Positions 9,526 through 15,785 of a stretch of 44,534 nucleotides of DNA are shown here, one piece after another. The DNA is from a virus: positions 1 through 44,534 of the IMG/VR virus record IMGVR_UViG_3300034358_000002. The stretch is one strand, 5' to 3'. The notes under the pieces are model-generated. The model was not told the DNA's origin and ran no database searches. It was given only the letters and a program-made list of their open reading frames with translations. Position 1 is the stretch's first letter. Each line of letters opens with the position of its first letter. Both the position numbers and the translations under genes were made by a program.

Positions 9526-10012
9526 GGCCATCTCCGGGGCAGTGCTTGCGCTGGCCCTGGGTGGCTTAACCCAACTGGAAGACGTTCGGTACACCGCGTA
9601 CCGCGACATCGCTGGTGTGCCTACCATCTGCATGGGTTCGACTGCGGGCGTCCGTATGGGCGACGTGGCGACCCCTGAGCAGTGCTACCAGCTAGCACTC
9701 AAGGAGTACCGCCAGTTCGAGGGAGTTGTCCTTCGAGGTGTCACGGTACCCCTGAACGTGAACGAGCAGGTGGCGCTCACGTACTTCTGCTACAACGTCG
9801 GTGCGGGTGCCTGTCTTGACAGCACCGCATTCCGCCTGTTCAACCAAGGCCGCACGCTGGAAGGCTGCAAGGCCATGGCCCTGTTCAACAAGGTCACTAT
9901 CAAAGGCCGTAAGGTCGTGTCCAATGGACTCATGAACCGACGGGCTGCGGAGGTCAAGCTATGCGTTACACCATCATCGCTGTACTCGTTCTCGCCACTC
10001 TTGCCGGAGTAA
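9509..10012 (+). CDS. SAR endolysin (GH24 lysozyme)
   Basis: This 167-residue T4-type lysozyme has the catalytic triad E24-8-D33-5-T39 (EDVRYTAYRDIAGVPT). The N-terminus (AISGAVLALALGGL) is a weakly hydrophobic signal-anchor-release segment in place of a cleaved signal, so the enzyme is exported by the host Sec system and activated when the holin depolarises the membrane. The ATG at 9509 was chosen because GGAGG lies six bases upstream. An upstream TTG at 9485 in the same frame would add charged residues before the SAR segment. The gene overlaps the holin and Rz genes. Confidence 0.92.
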   Translation: MTIRNKAISGAVLALALGGLTQLEDVRYTAYRDIAGVPTICMGSTAGVRMGDVATPEQCYQLALKEYRQFEGVVLRGVTVPLNVNEQVALTYFCYNVGAGACLDSTAFRLFNQGRTLEGCKAMALFNKVTIKGRKVVSNGLMNRRAAEVKLCVTPSSLYSFSPLLPE

Positions 10013-10293
10013 GCTCCTACGGCTACGTACAGGCGTACTCTGCGCTTCAGGTAGTCAAGGGTGAGAACACCACGCTCGCGCAGTCCCTGAAGGCCGAGCA
10101 GGCCCGCACAGCGCGTATCCAACAGACTGTGCAGACACTGGAGTCCCAGAATGCCACAACACGCCGTTCACTACGCGAGGCGCTCAAGTCGTCCCCTACG
10201 TGGTCTAGTACTCCTGTGCCCACTGCTGTTGCTGGCAGCCTGTGCAACGCACCCAGAGTCCGCTGTACAGCCCGTCCTGTGCCGACACCCTGA
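9961..10293 (+). CDS. Rz: Rz-like inner-membrane spanin
   Basis: This 110-residue protein has an N-terminal membrane anchor (about 3-22, TIIAVLVLATLAGVSSYGYV) and then a coiled-coil-like periplasmic helix (about 28-75). That is the layout of i-spanins, which pair with Rz1 to fuse inner and outer membranes at the last step of lysis. It begins within the end of the endolysin gene, and its 3' half shares DNA with Rz1 in another frame. Confidence 0.85.
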   Translation: MRYTIIAVLVLATLAGVSSYGYVQAYSALQVVKGENTTLAQSLKAEQARTARIQQTVQTLESQNATTRRSLREALKSSPTWSSTPVPTAVAGSLCNAPRVRCTARPVPTP

Positions 10294-10396
10294 GATAGAG
10301 CCGTACACCAACGAGGGCCTCACGCTCGCCGTCAGAGCGTACGGTGAGGCCCTAGACACCTGCAACTCCCTTAATGGATTCCCCCTGGAGGATTAA
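10151..10396 (+). CDS. Rz1: Rz1-like outer-membrane spanin lipoprotein
   Basis: This 81-residue protein is read in the +1 frame relative to Rz. It overlaps Rz by 143 bases and runs 103 bases past it. Its basic N-terminus, hydrophobic stretch and LAAC lipobox predict cleavage before Cys31 and lipid anchoring in the outer membrane. The overlapping-start, extended-end layout is a known spanin gene architecture. Unlike many Rz1 proteins it is not Pro-rich after the lipobox. It ends at the base before the next ATG. Confidence 0.85.
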   Translation: MPQHAVHYARRSSRPLRGLVLLCPLLLLAACATHPESAVQPVLCRHPEIEPYTNEGLTLAVRAYGEALDTCNSLNGFPLED

Positions 10397-10828
10397 ATGG
10401 CTACTCAAGCACAACTCAAGGCTGCACGCAACGCCGCACTCAAGCTGGCCGACGCTACCCAACCGTACGCACAAGGCGACACTATCCTGACTGTGGAGGC
10501 ATCTGCCGGCCCACGCGCTGTGATCAAAGCTGCGGCTGACGCTGCTATTGTTGCATGCGCTGCCATCGGCGGTACAGGCTCCGGCACATCCGCTGCTGTG
10601 TCCAATGGCGCGACCATCAACGTGGAGAACTCTGCCGGTAACTTGGACTCACCAGGCACGGCGGTTGTAGCTGGTGGCCTTGTGACCAGCGTGCAGTTGG
10701 CTGCTACCAAGACCATCCTGACGAACGCGCTGAAGTTCTCCGGCGTAACCATCACCGGCACCGGCACGTTCTTCACTCCGACCATCGTGAACGGTGTACT
10801 CACTGGCGGCGTCCTGTCCGCCTCGTAA
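10397..10828 (+). CDS. Unknown late protein, Gly/Ala/Thr-rich
   Basis: This 143-residue protein has GGAGG upstream of its ATG, which directly follows the Rz1 stop. After a helical N-terminus (MATQAQLKAARNAALKL) the rest is rich in Gly, Ala, Thr, Val and Ser with a repeating beta pattern, as in small virion or decoration proteins. The first 20 residues resemble those of the 61-residue protein at 11372. It has no recognisable enzyme motif. A structural role is inferred only from its late position and composition. Confidence 0.75.
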   Translation: MATQAQLKAARNAALKLADATQPYAQGDTILTVEASAGPRAVIKAAADAAIVACAAIGGTGSGTSAAVSNGATINVENSAGNLDSPGTAVVAGGLVTSVQLAATKTILTNALKFSGVTITGTGTFFTPTIVNGVLTGGVLSAS

Positions 10829-10838
10829 GGAGATCTGA

Positions 10839-11342
10839 ATGGCATACGATGCACTTACCGGCAAGTACGCGGAGGGCGCCACGTTCGAGGGCGCCAGCCT
10901 CAGCGTAGACTTGACCCGAGGCTTCTTCGAGAAGCGTACCTTCCGAGCGTACCGCGAGTTCACTGCTGCGACTGTACTGAAGTTCACCTGCACCAAACCA
11001 TTCCTGCTGACATTTCAAGGTCTGTACGTGGATGCCGGTGTGGCTAAGGCTACTGTCTTCCAAGGTGGTACTGAGGGCGGTACCTTCACCACAGTACCCA
11101 CCAAGTTCTGTAAGTACCTGCTCGACGGCCCAATCGCTGGGAACGCAACCGTCGGCGTGGGCGGCACTATCACTGGCGCAACTGAGCGTGAAGTCCTGCG
11201 CGCATCTAGTGGTGCGGGTGTAGGTATCGTGAATACTGTCCAAGGCGTTCGCGCGCTGGCAGCAGGCACGTACTACATCAGCATCGCAGTAACCGGCACT
11301 ACCTCTGGCGTGTACACGCTTGAGTGGGAAGAACTCCCGTAA
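10839..11342 (+). CDS. Unknown late protein, beta-rich
   Basis: This 167-residue protein has a GGAGA ribosome site eight bases before the ATG. It is dominated by alternating hydrophobic/Thr/Gly strands and ends with a YTLEWEELP strand, suggesting a beta-sandwich that could decorate the virion. I do not recognise the family. It lies in a three-gene late unit between the spanins and the probable right genome end. Confidence 0.75.
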   Translation: MAYDALTGKYAEGATFEGASLSVDLTRGFFEKRTFRAYREFTAATVLKFTCTKPFLLTFQGLYVDAGVAKATVFQGGTEGGTFTTVPTKFCKYLLDGPIAGNATVGVGGTITGATEREVLRASSGAGVGIVNTVQGVRALAAGTYYISIAVTGTTSGVYTLEWEELP

Positions 11343-11371
11343 CTAACCAATCCATCCGAAGGAGACACACC

Positions 11372-11557
11372 ATGGCTACTCCAACTAAAGCGCAGATCAA
11401 AGACGTCCGTAACGCTGGCATCAAGCTGGAGCTGGTTATCCAGCAGTACTACCAGTCGGGCCGTCAGTACGCTGACCTGACCATCGCAGAGCAGAAGGCT
11501 TATGTCACTGCAATGAAGACCGCGGTCGATGCACTGAACACCCAGTTGAACGCGTAA
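11372..11557 (+). CDS. Unknown small late protein, last gene before the genome end
   Basis: This 61-residue helical protein has a strong ribosome site (GAAGGAGA). An upstream in-frame TTG at 11324 overlaps the preceding gene and lacks such a site. Its N-terminus (MATPTKAQIKDVRNAGIKL) aligns with that of the 10397 protein, so the two share a module. Its function is unknown. Confidence 0.75.
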   Translation: MATPTKAQIKDVRNAGIKLELVIQQYYQSGRQYADLTIAEQKAYVTAMKTAVDALNTQLNA

Positions 11558-11565
11558 GTTAAGTC

Positions 11566-11594
11566 GAGCACTTGTCGAAGTTTGTCGAGTGCTC
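11566..11594 (+). terminator. Hairpin after the last late gene
   Basis: Seven-base perfect stem GAGCACT / AGTGCTC with a 15-base loop, starting eight bases after the stop codon. There is no U run, so it may be a transcript end, an RNase site or a packaging-linked structure and not a classical intrinsic terminator. Confidence 0.4.
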
Positions 11595-12298
11595 CGCTGA
11601 GTTTATGCTAGTCCTGTCTCCTCCTGTGCTCGTTCTATGCGCACTGGGAATTTTATTTAGGCACGAGTGACACCTCCCGACTCCGAGCAGCCCAGGCATC
11701 CCCCATGGCACCCTCCTCGTGCTGGCTATCGTTCCGTTCCATGCAGCCATCGTATCCCTCTCTGCCTAGGGATGCAACACCCTAGCTCAGTGCATCGGAG
11801 CGGAGTGCGAAGCACGAAGCGGAGATGGCTTACCGTGCTACGCTGTGCAGTGCAGTGTGCATCCTATGCGCCATGCGCCCAACTGTCAACCCTTGATGCC
11901 CAGCCTAGCGCCTGGCAGCGTCTGTGGTAGCTCCTGTGCTGCTGAATCCACCAACCCGCATCATCCCTGCGCATTGCTGGTAGCACACCGTCACGGGCCT
12001 GCCTGAGCCCTGCTGCTGCGTAGGTACGCGCTAGTGACATATCAGCCTGCGCGATAGCCCGAGTAGCTCTATCCATTGTGCTTAGCATCGTCATTGCTCC
12101 TGTGTGTCTGTGCGCGGCCTTTCCTCTATCGTGCGTGCGTCTCTGTGCAGCCTTGCTTCCAACACCGCCACAGTACCTCACACCATGCCTCTCTGTCCAG
12201 CCTAGGCCATCCCACTCCGTGGCTACACTTCGTTGCGCGTCATACCGGCTATGCCATTCCTTGCGCGGCGTCATACCGCTTTTACTTCGCTTCTCTTC

Positions 12299-12314
12299 AT
12301 AAAGGGAGACAATA
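12299..12314 (+). promoter_or_regulatory. T7-promoter-like core ATAAAGGGAGACAATA
   Basis: GGGAGACA here is the inverted counterpart of TGTCTCCC in the element at 12358-12377, and ATAAAGGGAGA resembles the initiation end of T7 promoters (CTATAGGGAGA). The -17 to -5 part does not match T7 well. It could be a phage promoter reading toward the first early gene, or one arm of an RNA stem that pairs with the 12358 copy. Confidence 0.3.
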
Positions 12315-12357
12315 CCGGAAGGCCTTGTATTGCGCGGCCTGTGGTTCTGTCTTACTC

Positions 12358-12377
12358 TATGTCTCCCTTACAGGAGA
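12358..12377 (+). promoter_or_regulatory. TATGTCTCCCTTAACGGA element, copy 2 (variant)
   Basis: TATGTCTCCCTTA is intact; the second half reads CAGGAGA in place of ACGGAGA. The stem TCTCC/GGAGA with a six-base loop is kept. It ends 15 bases before the ATG of the first early gene, just upstream of that gene's AGGAGG site. Confidence 0.45.
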
Positions 12378-12392
12378 ACACTAGGAGGTTGT

Positions 12393-12884
12393 ATGAAGCA
12401 TCATCACATTCACGATGCAGGTAAGTACTACATGGTGCAGGTGGGTACGCATCCAAACCGCGTGCGCAAGACATTCACCACTATAGAGGCGGCTATTGAG
12501 TTCCGTGACTCGCTGGGGGTTAAGGCTCCTGCACCACGTAAGCCTAAGGCACCCAAGGCCGGGAAAGGTACAGGCATCCTGGGTTTGAGTATCGTTAATG
12601 GGTGCTGGTTGGCTCAGGTAAGTGTTAATGGTGTGCGGCACCGTAGGACGTTTGGGAAGGCCACCGATGCTAACGCTAGGTTGGCTGTGGCTTGGTTAGG
12701 TGGACTGCGCGGCACACGTACCGCTGTGCTGCCTGAGGGTACGGCCAAGGCCCTGGAGGCGGGTGCCAAGGATGCACACGCACGTATTGATGCGTGGGCC
12801 GCTAAGAAGGCAAAGCACGTCCTTACAATGGCGGAGCGCATCGCAGCTAATAAGCGTGCGTACAATGCAAAGCGGAAGGGTTGA
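12393..12884 (+). CDS. AP2-like DNA-binding early protein
   Basis: This 163-residue basic protein is the first gene after the probable genome end. The ATG at 12393 has AGGAGG six bases upstream; an in-frame upstream start at 12330 lies in non-coding sequence. Two short repeats resemble the three-stranded AP2/integrase DNA-binding fold: KYYMVQVG..RVRKTF (about 11-30) and GLSIVNGCWLAQVSVNG (about 64-80), with TFGKATDANAR just after. A Lys/Ala helix ends the protein (KRAYNAKRKG). Such domains are common in phage homing endonucleases, but no HNH catalytic part is visible. DNA or RNA binding early in infection is an inference. Its stop overlaps the -35 box of the first tandem promoter. Confidence 0.7.
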   Translation: MKHHHIHDAGKYYMVQVGTHPNRVRKTFTTIEAAIEFRDSLGVKAPAPRKPKAPKAGKGTGILGLSIVNGCWLAQVSVNGVRHRRTFGKATDANARLAVAWLGGLRGTRTAVLPEGTAKALEAGAKDAHARIDAWAAKKAKHVLTMAERIAANKRAYNAKRKG

Positions 12885-12909
12885 CACGCTGTAGGTTACT
12901 CGATACTAT
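12881..12909 (+). promoter_or_regulatory. Early sigma-70 promoter P1
   Basis: TTGACA, 17 bases, TACTAT. The -35 box is consensus and overlaps the stop codon of the AP2-like gene. It is the first of four similar promoters reading right into the early region. Confidence 0.75.
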
Positions 12910-12953
12910 GGCCACCTCTTCACAGCAAACCACACGGTGCACTGAGTCGAGGG

Positions 12954-12982
12954 TTGACACGGTACGCTGGGATAGGTAGAGT
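12954..12982 (+). promoter_or_regulatory. Early sigma-70 promoter P2
   Basis: TTGACA, 17 bases, TAGAGT, 73 bases after P1. Both P1 and P2 have GGGTTGACAC around the -35 box. The leader begins GGCAGCCAAGCAACGCA, close to that of P4. Confidence 0.75.
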
Positions 12983-13083
12983 GGCAGCCAAGCAACGCAA
13001 CAACGTAGCAAGCCCTTGGGGCAAGGCGTTGGTGGTACGGGGTTAGGTCTGGTTCGCCAGCTTAGCGACTTCCAACCACGGTG

Positions 13084-13112
13084 TTGACAGACACAGAGTC
13101 ACGCTGTAGAGT
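13084..13112 (+). promoter_or_regulatory. Early sigma-70 promoter P3
   Basis: TTGACA, 17 bases, TAGAGT, 130 bases after P2. Its leader contains GCAACACAGGAAC, also similar to P4. Confidence 0.75.
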
Positions 13113-13187
13113 ACGCAACACAGGAACCTGAGCGGATGTCACGAGTAGGGTTCACGGTAGCGGAATAGCTCAAGAGGCTCCGCACTA

Positions 13188-13227
13188 GATAGCACACGCT
13201 ATCAGCGTAGGGAGTGAGACACTACGC
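13188..13227 (+). other. Two adjacent RNA hairpins upstream of promoter P4
   Basis: GATAGC-ACAC-GCTATC (13188-13203) is a six-base perfect stem with a four-base loop. It is followed at once by GCGTAG..CTACGC (13205-13227, 11-base loop). Placed between P3 and P4 they could end or trim the P3 transcript. Confidence 0.4.
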
Positions 13228-13230
13228 CGC

Positions 13231-13259
13231 TTGACAGCAACACAGGCAGCCGATAAGAT
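13231..13259 (+). promoter_or_regulatory. Early sigma-70 promoter P4
   Basis: TTGACA, 17 bases, TAAGAT, 147 bases after P3. It is the strongest match of the set and the last clear one before the early genes. The leader is GGCCGCCAAGCAACACAG. Confidence 0.78.
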
Positions 13260-13479
13260 GGCCGCCAAGCAACACAGAAACATCGCTCTTTAGTCGTACA
13301 AGGAATGGTCCACCTACGCTTAGTAGAGTGAGTCTAGTGTAAGTCCAGCAAAGCTTCCCTCGGGACGGTAGCGCAGGTTACTAGCATCGAACGGGACAAC
13401 GGATAACCGATACGCTGGGAAGGTCGTCTCCGCCAGTCATTGAGAACATGAATAGTCTCCGCACCGCCGGCATCCCTCA

Positions 13480-13508
13480 TTGGACGTTAGCCCGGACAGC
13501 GATAGAAC
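13480..13508 (+). promoter_or_regulatory. Weak fifth sigma-70-like site
   Basis: TTGGAC, 17 bases, TAGAAC. It has the same spacing as P1-P4 but poorer boxes, so it may be chance. Confidence 0.25.
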
Positions 13509-13601
13509 GGCGTGAGTACCCTTACGACATGGGCAATGACCGGTTTGGACCGGCAACGTGGCTAGGCGGACAGATGCTAGCAGGAATACACTTCGGTGAT
13601 T

Positions 13602-13680
13602 CCTTGAGTGACTTAGGCGGAAGTACACGGCTTAAGCGCTTAGGTAGGTTGGTGCAAGTCCAGCCACTAGGTCACTCAAG
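13602..13680 (+). ncRNA. Folded RNA block with T-arm-like hairpin
   Basis: CTTGAGTGACTTAG pairs with CTAGGTCACTCAAG over 14 bases with one G-U pair. Inside, GGTTGG-TGCAAGT-CCAGCC is a six-base stem with a seven-base loop that looks like a tRNA T-arm (TGCAAGT against the usual TTCRANY). GGCTTAAGC can form further pairs. About 50 bases lie between the two strands of the long stem, too few for a normal tRNA. It ends about 20 bases before the first early operon gene and could be a processed leader, tRNA mimic or RNase III site. Confidence 0.4.
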
Positions 13681-13700
13681 AAACCACCGAGGACATGGAT

Positions 13701-14105
13701 ATGAATGCACTCGAACGTAAGCAACTCCGCAAGTTTCGCAGCAAGGTTAGACGCCTTGAGTCGAAGGGTGTGGCAGTGAATATCGAAGCTGTGATTCGTC
13801 ACAGCGCAAGCTCTCCCATCAAGATCAGCGACCGTGCTGTCGATGCGAACCAACTGCATACAGCAGCTCGGAACGACATGGACATGCGCATCAAGCTGAC
13901 CGATATGTGGCGAGCTGGGAATGTACAAGCTGGCAAGCGCCGCCGTGCCCTGAATGATTGGGAACTGGCGACTGATCCGGCTGGTCCTGTCGATGCCTGG
14001 CAGGAAGACTCGAAACACAAGCCTAAGACTGGCGGACGCCGTGCGGTTGGCAAGTGCGATGTAGACGCTGTTAAATCCCTGAACAAAGCTAAACGAGGCT
14101 ACTAA
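13701..14105 (+). CDS. Unknown basic early protein
   Basis: 134 residues if started at the second ATG (13701), which has GAGG eight bases upstream. The first ATG (13695) is only two bases from that site. The protein is rich in Lys and Arg with no signal or membrane segment (MNALERKQLRKFRSKVRR at the start, KAKRGY at the end). Its stop overlaps the next ATG (TAATG). I do not recognise the family; early position and charge suggest binding of host factors or nucleic acid. Confidence 0.75.
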   Translation: MNALERKQLRKFRSKVRRLESKGVAVNIEAVIRHSASSPIKISDRAVDANQLHTAARNDMDMRIKLTDMWRAGNVQAGKRRRALNDWELATDPAGPVDAWQEDSKHKPKTGGRRAVGKCDVDAVKSLNKAKRGY

Positions 14106-14632
14106 TGAATACCCTGAATCTCCCTGCTGTAATCGCTCCGGTCGTGAAGATCGCTTTCACCGGCAAGGCTGACATTGAGCGCGCTGTTGCCGTGATCAAA
14201 GTACGTGGCGAAGAGTTCGACCAAGCTGTACAGATGGTCCAGATCTCCGTGCTGAACCATGCGGAACTTCACGGCGACATCACGCTGTTCGAAGCGCTGT
14301 TCAACGCACTACCGAAGGGCTCCCGCCGCAATGCCCTGGCTGAGCATGCCAGCAAGTACGGCAAGATCAGCATCAACATGGACGAGGACCAGAAGAAGCG
14401 CAAGGCCAAGCCGTTCTTATACGACAAGGCAAAGAAGACCGACCTCGTTGCCGCTGAAGCTGAGCCGTGGTTTGAATGCCTGCCTGAGAAGCCGGTGGAC
14501 ATGGCGTTCGACTTCAAGGCGCAGTTGCTGGCCCTGCTCAAGAAGGCCGACAAGTCCGCTAACGATCCGCTCAAGACCTTCGCCGGTCGTGACCTGTACG
14601 AAGCCGCCCAGAAGCTGATAGGCGCGGCTTGA
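14105..14632 (+). CDS. Unknown early protein
   Basis: This 175-residue soluble protein of mixed helix content is translationally coupled to the previous gene. It shows a helical centre (ITLFEALFNALPKGSRRNAL) and a Lys-rich middle (QKKRKAKPFLYDKAKK). It looks like an abundant early protein of phiKMV-like phages, but I cannot name its activity. Confidence 0.75.
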   Translation: MNTLNLPAVIAPVVKIAFTGKADIERAVAVIKVRGEEFDQAVQMVQISVLNHAELHGDITLFEALFNALPKGSRRNALAEHASKYGKISINMDEDQKKRKAKPFLYDKAKKTDLVAAEAEPWFECLPEKPVDMAFDFKAQLLALLKKADKSANDPLKTFAGRDLYEAAQKLIGAA

Positions 14633-14793
14633 GTCCTAAGCTGGCGCTGGCCCGGTATCTCTCGTACAGTCAGAGTTACCGGGCGTATGGCTGGACAGGG
14701 CGCATGTCCCTTCGCCGCTACATGGCTCGCGGCCAACACCTCATTAACCCATGGCTATCGCGGCCTGACGGCTGCATCTCACAGGACAATTAG
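14629..14793 (+). CDS. Possible small early protein with TTG start
   Basis: A 54-residue frame fills the gap between two genes exactly. It starts with TTG overlapping the stop of the 14105 gene and ends one base before the next ATG. Third codon positions are mostly G or C as in neighbouring genes, and the product is Arg/Tyr-rich (YLSYSQSYRAYGWTGRMSLR). The ribosome site is weak, so an internal ATG start is possible. Confidence 0.45.
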   Translation: MSPKLALARYLSYSQSYRAYGWTGRMSLRRYMARGQHLINPWLSRPDGCISQDN

Positions 14794-14794
14794 T

Positions 14795-15133
14795 ATGAAA
14801 CTCACTTACGAACAAGCGCAGACCGCACTGGCTGGCCTGCGCATCCTGCTGGCTGATGGACCTACGGACCCTGGGTGCGGCATCTGCTGGAACCTCGGCG
14901 CCGTGCTGGAGTACCGCCAGGACGAGCGAGACGTGGACTCGTACGAGCTGGTATCCCGTATGGCGGTGGATTGGCCGGGCCGCACTGGTGAAGTGTATTC
15001 TGCCGAGGATGTGCAGCGCTCTTGCTACCCCATCTACAGGAAGCGCTATGAGCCACTGTGGGATGGCGAGCAACTGATCCAGCGTCGGTCCCTGATGCTG
15101 TACATGATCCAACAGTTGGAGGCGGTCCTGTGA
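14795..15133 (+). CDS. Unknown early protein, 112 residues
   Basis: The ATG at 14795 has AGGA about eight bases before it; an in-frame upstream ATG at 14687 lies within the preceding small frame. The protein (MKLTYEQAQTALAGLRILL at the start) has CGIC near residue 28 and several Trp and Tyr. Its stop overlaps the GTG start of the next gene. The family is not recognised. Confidence 0.75.
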   Translation: MKLTYEQAQTALAGLRILLADGPTDPGCGICWNLGAVLEYRQDERDVDSYELVSRMAVDWPGRTGEVYSAEDVQRSCYPIYRKRYEPLWDGEQLIQRRSLMLYMIQQLEAVL

Positions 15134-15336
15134 GTAATCGTTGGCAAGTACAGCGTCTGGTGTCAGAGGTCAAGGAGTCCGACGGCGACATCCGCAAGGA
15201 GTGGCGCGATGTCCGCACAGACGGGACACAGAGGTACTACGGCCCCGGTACTAAGGCGCAGGCAGCAGAGGTGATTGCGGACCTGCGTAGACTGCACCCA
15301 ACCGAGGTGTACCGCACCGTGAAGCTTGGTAAGTGA
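15130..15336 (+). CDS. Unknown early protein, 68 residues
   Basis: The GTG start has GGAGG eight bases upstream and overlaps the previous stop (GTGA). The small basic protein looks like a beta-beta-alpha unit: WQVQRLVSEVK, then RDVRTDGTQRYYGPGTKAQ, then a helix. That pattern is common in small phage nucleic-acid-binding proteins but is not diagnostic. Confidence 0.7.
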   Translation: MSNRWQVQRLVSEVKESDGDIRKEWRDVRTDGTQRYYGPGTKAQAAEVIADLRRLHPTEVYRTVKLGK

Positions 15337-15455
15337 GGTTCCCGGCCCTGCGTGCGGCGCTGTACGGTGCCGCTGAGGTGATTGGTTACGGCGCCCTTGT
15401 GGTTGGGTGTCTTGCCGCCGTGCTCAGCCTGAGCGCTACAGGAGGTGCCGTGTGA
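15333..15455 (+). CDS. Small single-span membrane protein
   Basis: A 40-residue frame with GTG start overlapping the previous stop (GTGA). Residues about 13-35 are hydrophobic (EVIGYGALVVGCLAAVLSL), predicting one membrane span. It overlaps the start of the next small gene by four bases, the same coupling as its neighbours. The ribosome site is poor, so it may rely on coupled translation. Confidence 0.5.
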   Translation: MRFPALRAALYGAAEVIGYGALVVGCLAAVLSLSATGGAV

Positions 15456-15544
15456 TCGCATTGCTATTCATGGCGCAGGGTATGTACCGTGCGTTCCGTA
15501 CAACGAAACAACCAACACTGGAGACGCATCGTGGCAAAGCGTGA
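15452..15544 (+). CDS. Very small early protein, 30 residues
   Basis: The GTG start has a perfect AGGAGG six bases upstream. The product (MIALLFMAQGMYRAFRTTKQ at the start) is a short hydrophobic then basic peptide. It overlaps both the 40-residue membrane protein before it and the 82-residue gene after it. The strong ribosome site is the main evidence. Confidence 0.55.
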   Translation: MIALLFMAQGMYRAFRTTKQPTLETHRGKA

Positions 15545-15779
15545 GCAACTTAAGGCCGGGGATCTGGTGCGTGCGCCAGCTCGCAGCACTAAAGGTCAGT
15601 GCTGTGCGGGCTTCCGGCAGGGGCAGGTGGTGGAGGTACGGGGAGTGGAAGGGCGCGTCATCGCACTGCATGGTAGCTATAGCGGCTTGCTGTTAGACCA
15701 GTGGGTTGAATGCAGTGAACTGAAGCTAGCCAAGCAGGCTATGAAGAAGCGTGACCAGTACGCAAGCCGTCGAGGTTGA
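15531..15779 (+). CDS. Unknown early protein, possible SH3-like barrel
   Basis: 82 residues from a GTG with GGAG eight bases upstream. The sequence LKAGDLVRAPAR, RQGQVVEVRG and GRVIALHG gives short strands with Gly turns like SH3/KOW barrels that bind nucleic acid. It is overlapped at its start by the 30-residue gene. Confidence 0.7.
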   Translation: MAKREQLKAGDLVRAPARSTKGQCCAGFRQGQVVEVRGVEGRVIALHGSYSGLLLDQWVECSELKLAKQAMKKRDQYASRRG

Positions 15780-15785
15780 GCAAGT

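Larger units (their letters stand above)
11595..12392. other. Gene-free stretch, probable site of the physical genome ends
   Basis: This stretch of about 800 bases has no convincing gene on either strand. The + strand is pyrimidine-rich, with many CCTG, GTGC and CCTAG words unlike the coding regions. It separates the last late gene from the first early gene, where T7-like phages carry their direct terminal repeats; a circularised assembly collapses those to one copy. Near its right side TTGCGCG..GTCATACCG occurs twice (about 12234-12255 and 12260-12283), like the short repeats beside T7 ends. The right edge holds GGGAGACA at 12304 and a TATGTCTCCC element at 12358. Confidence 0.5.
12885..13700. 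other. Non-coding early control region with promoters and hairpins
   Basis: This region of 816 bases has no credible gene. It holds four TTGACA promoters with 17-base spacers and similar leaders after three of them (GGCNGCCAAGCAAC, or GCAACACAG after P3). It also holds many hairpins: CTGG-TTCG-CCAG near 13051, GATAGC-4-GCTATC at 13188, GCGTAG-11-CTACGC at 13205, CCGGT-TTGG-ACCGG near 13541, and a folded block at 13602-13680. The density of stems and repeated leaders suggests stable early RNAs or processed leaders, not spacer. An open frame at 13448-13720 lacks a ribosome site and coding-like base use. Confidence 0.6.

Noticed and set aside
11864-12274. 136-residue frame on the minus strand in the gene-free stretch
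   Set aside because: No ribosome site at a proper distance, Arg/His/Trp-rich composition without recognisable folds, and all other genes are on the + strand. Its length follows from the skewed base composition there.
12076-12384. 102- and 74-residue + strand frames (12076, 12078) upstream of the AP2-like gene
   Set aside because: They overlap each other, have Cys/Ser/Leu-rich low-complexity products and no ribosome site, and run through the promoter-like and repeat elements.
13602-13680. A true tRNA gene
   Set aside because: Only a T-arm-like hairpin is clear. The interval between the outer stem strands is about 50 bases, and no anticodon arm or D-arm of normal shape could be drawn.
11595-13700. 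CRISPR array or integrase/attachment site
   Set aside because: The repeats are few, short and imperfect without regular spacers. No integrase, repressor or excisionase gene is present, so the phage looks strictly lytic.
13448-13720. 90-residue frame in the early leader
   Set aside because: Weak ribosome site, overlaps the start of the 13701 gene and a strongly folded RNA block, and codon positions show no G/C bias.
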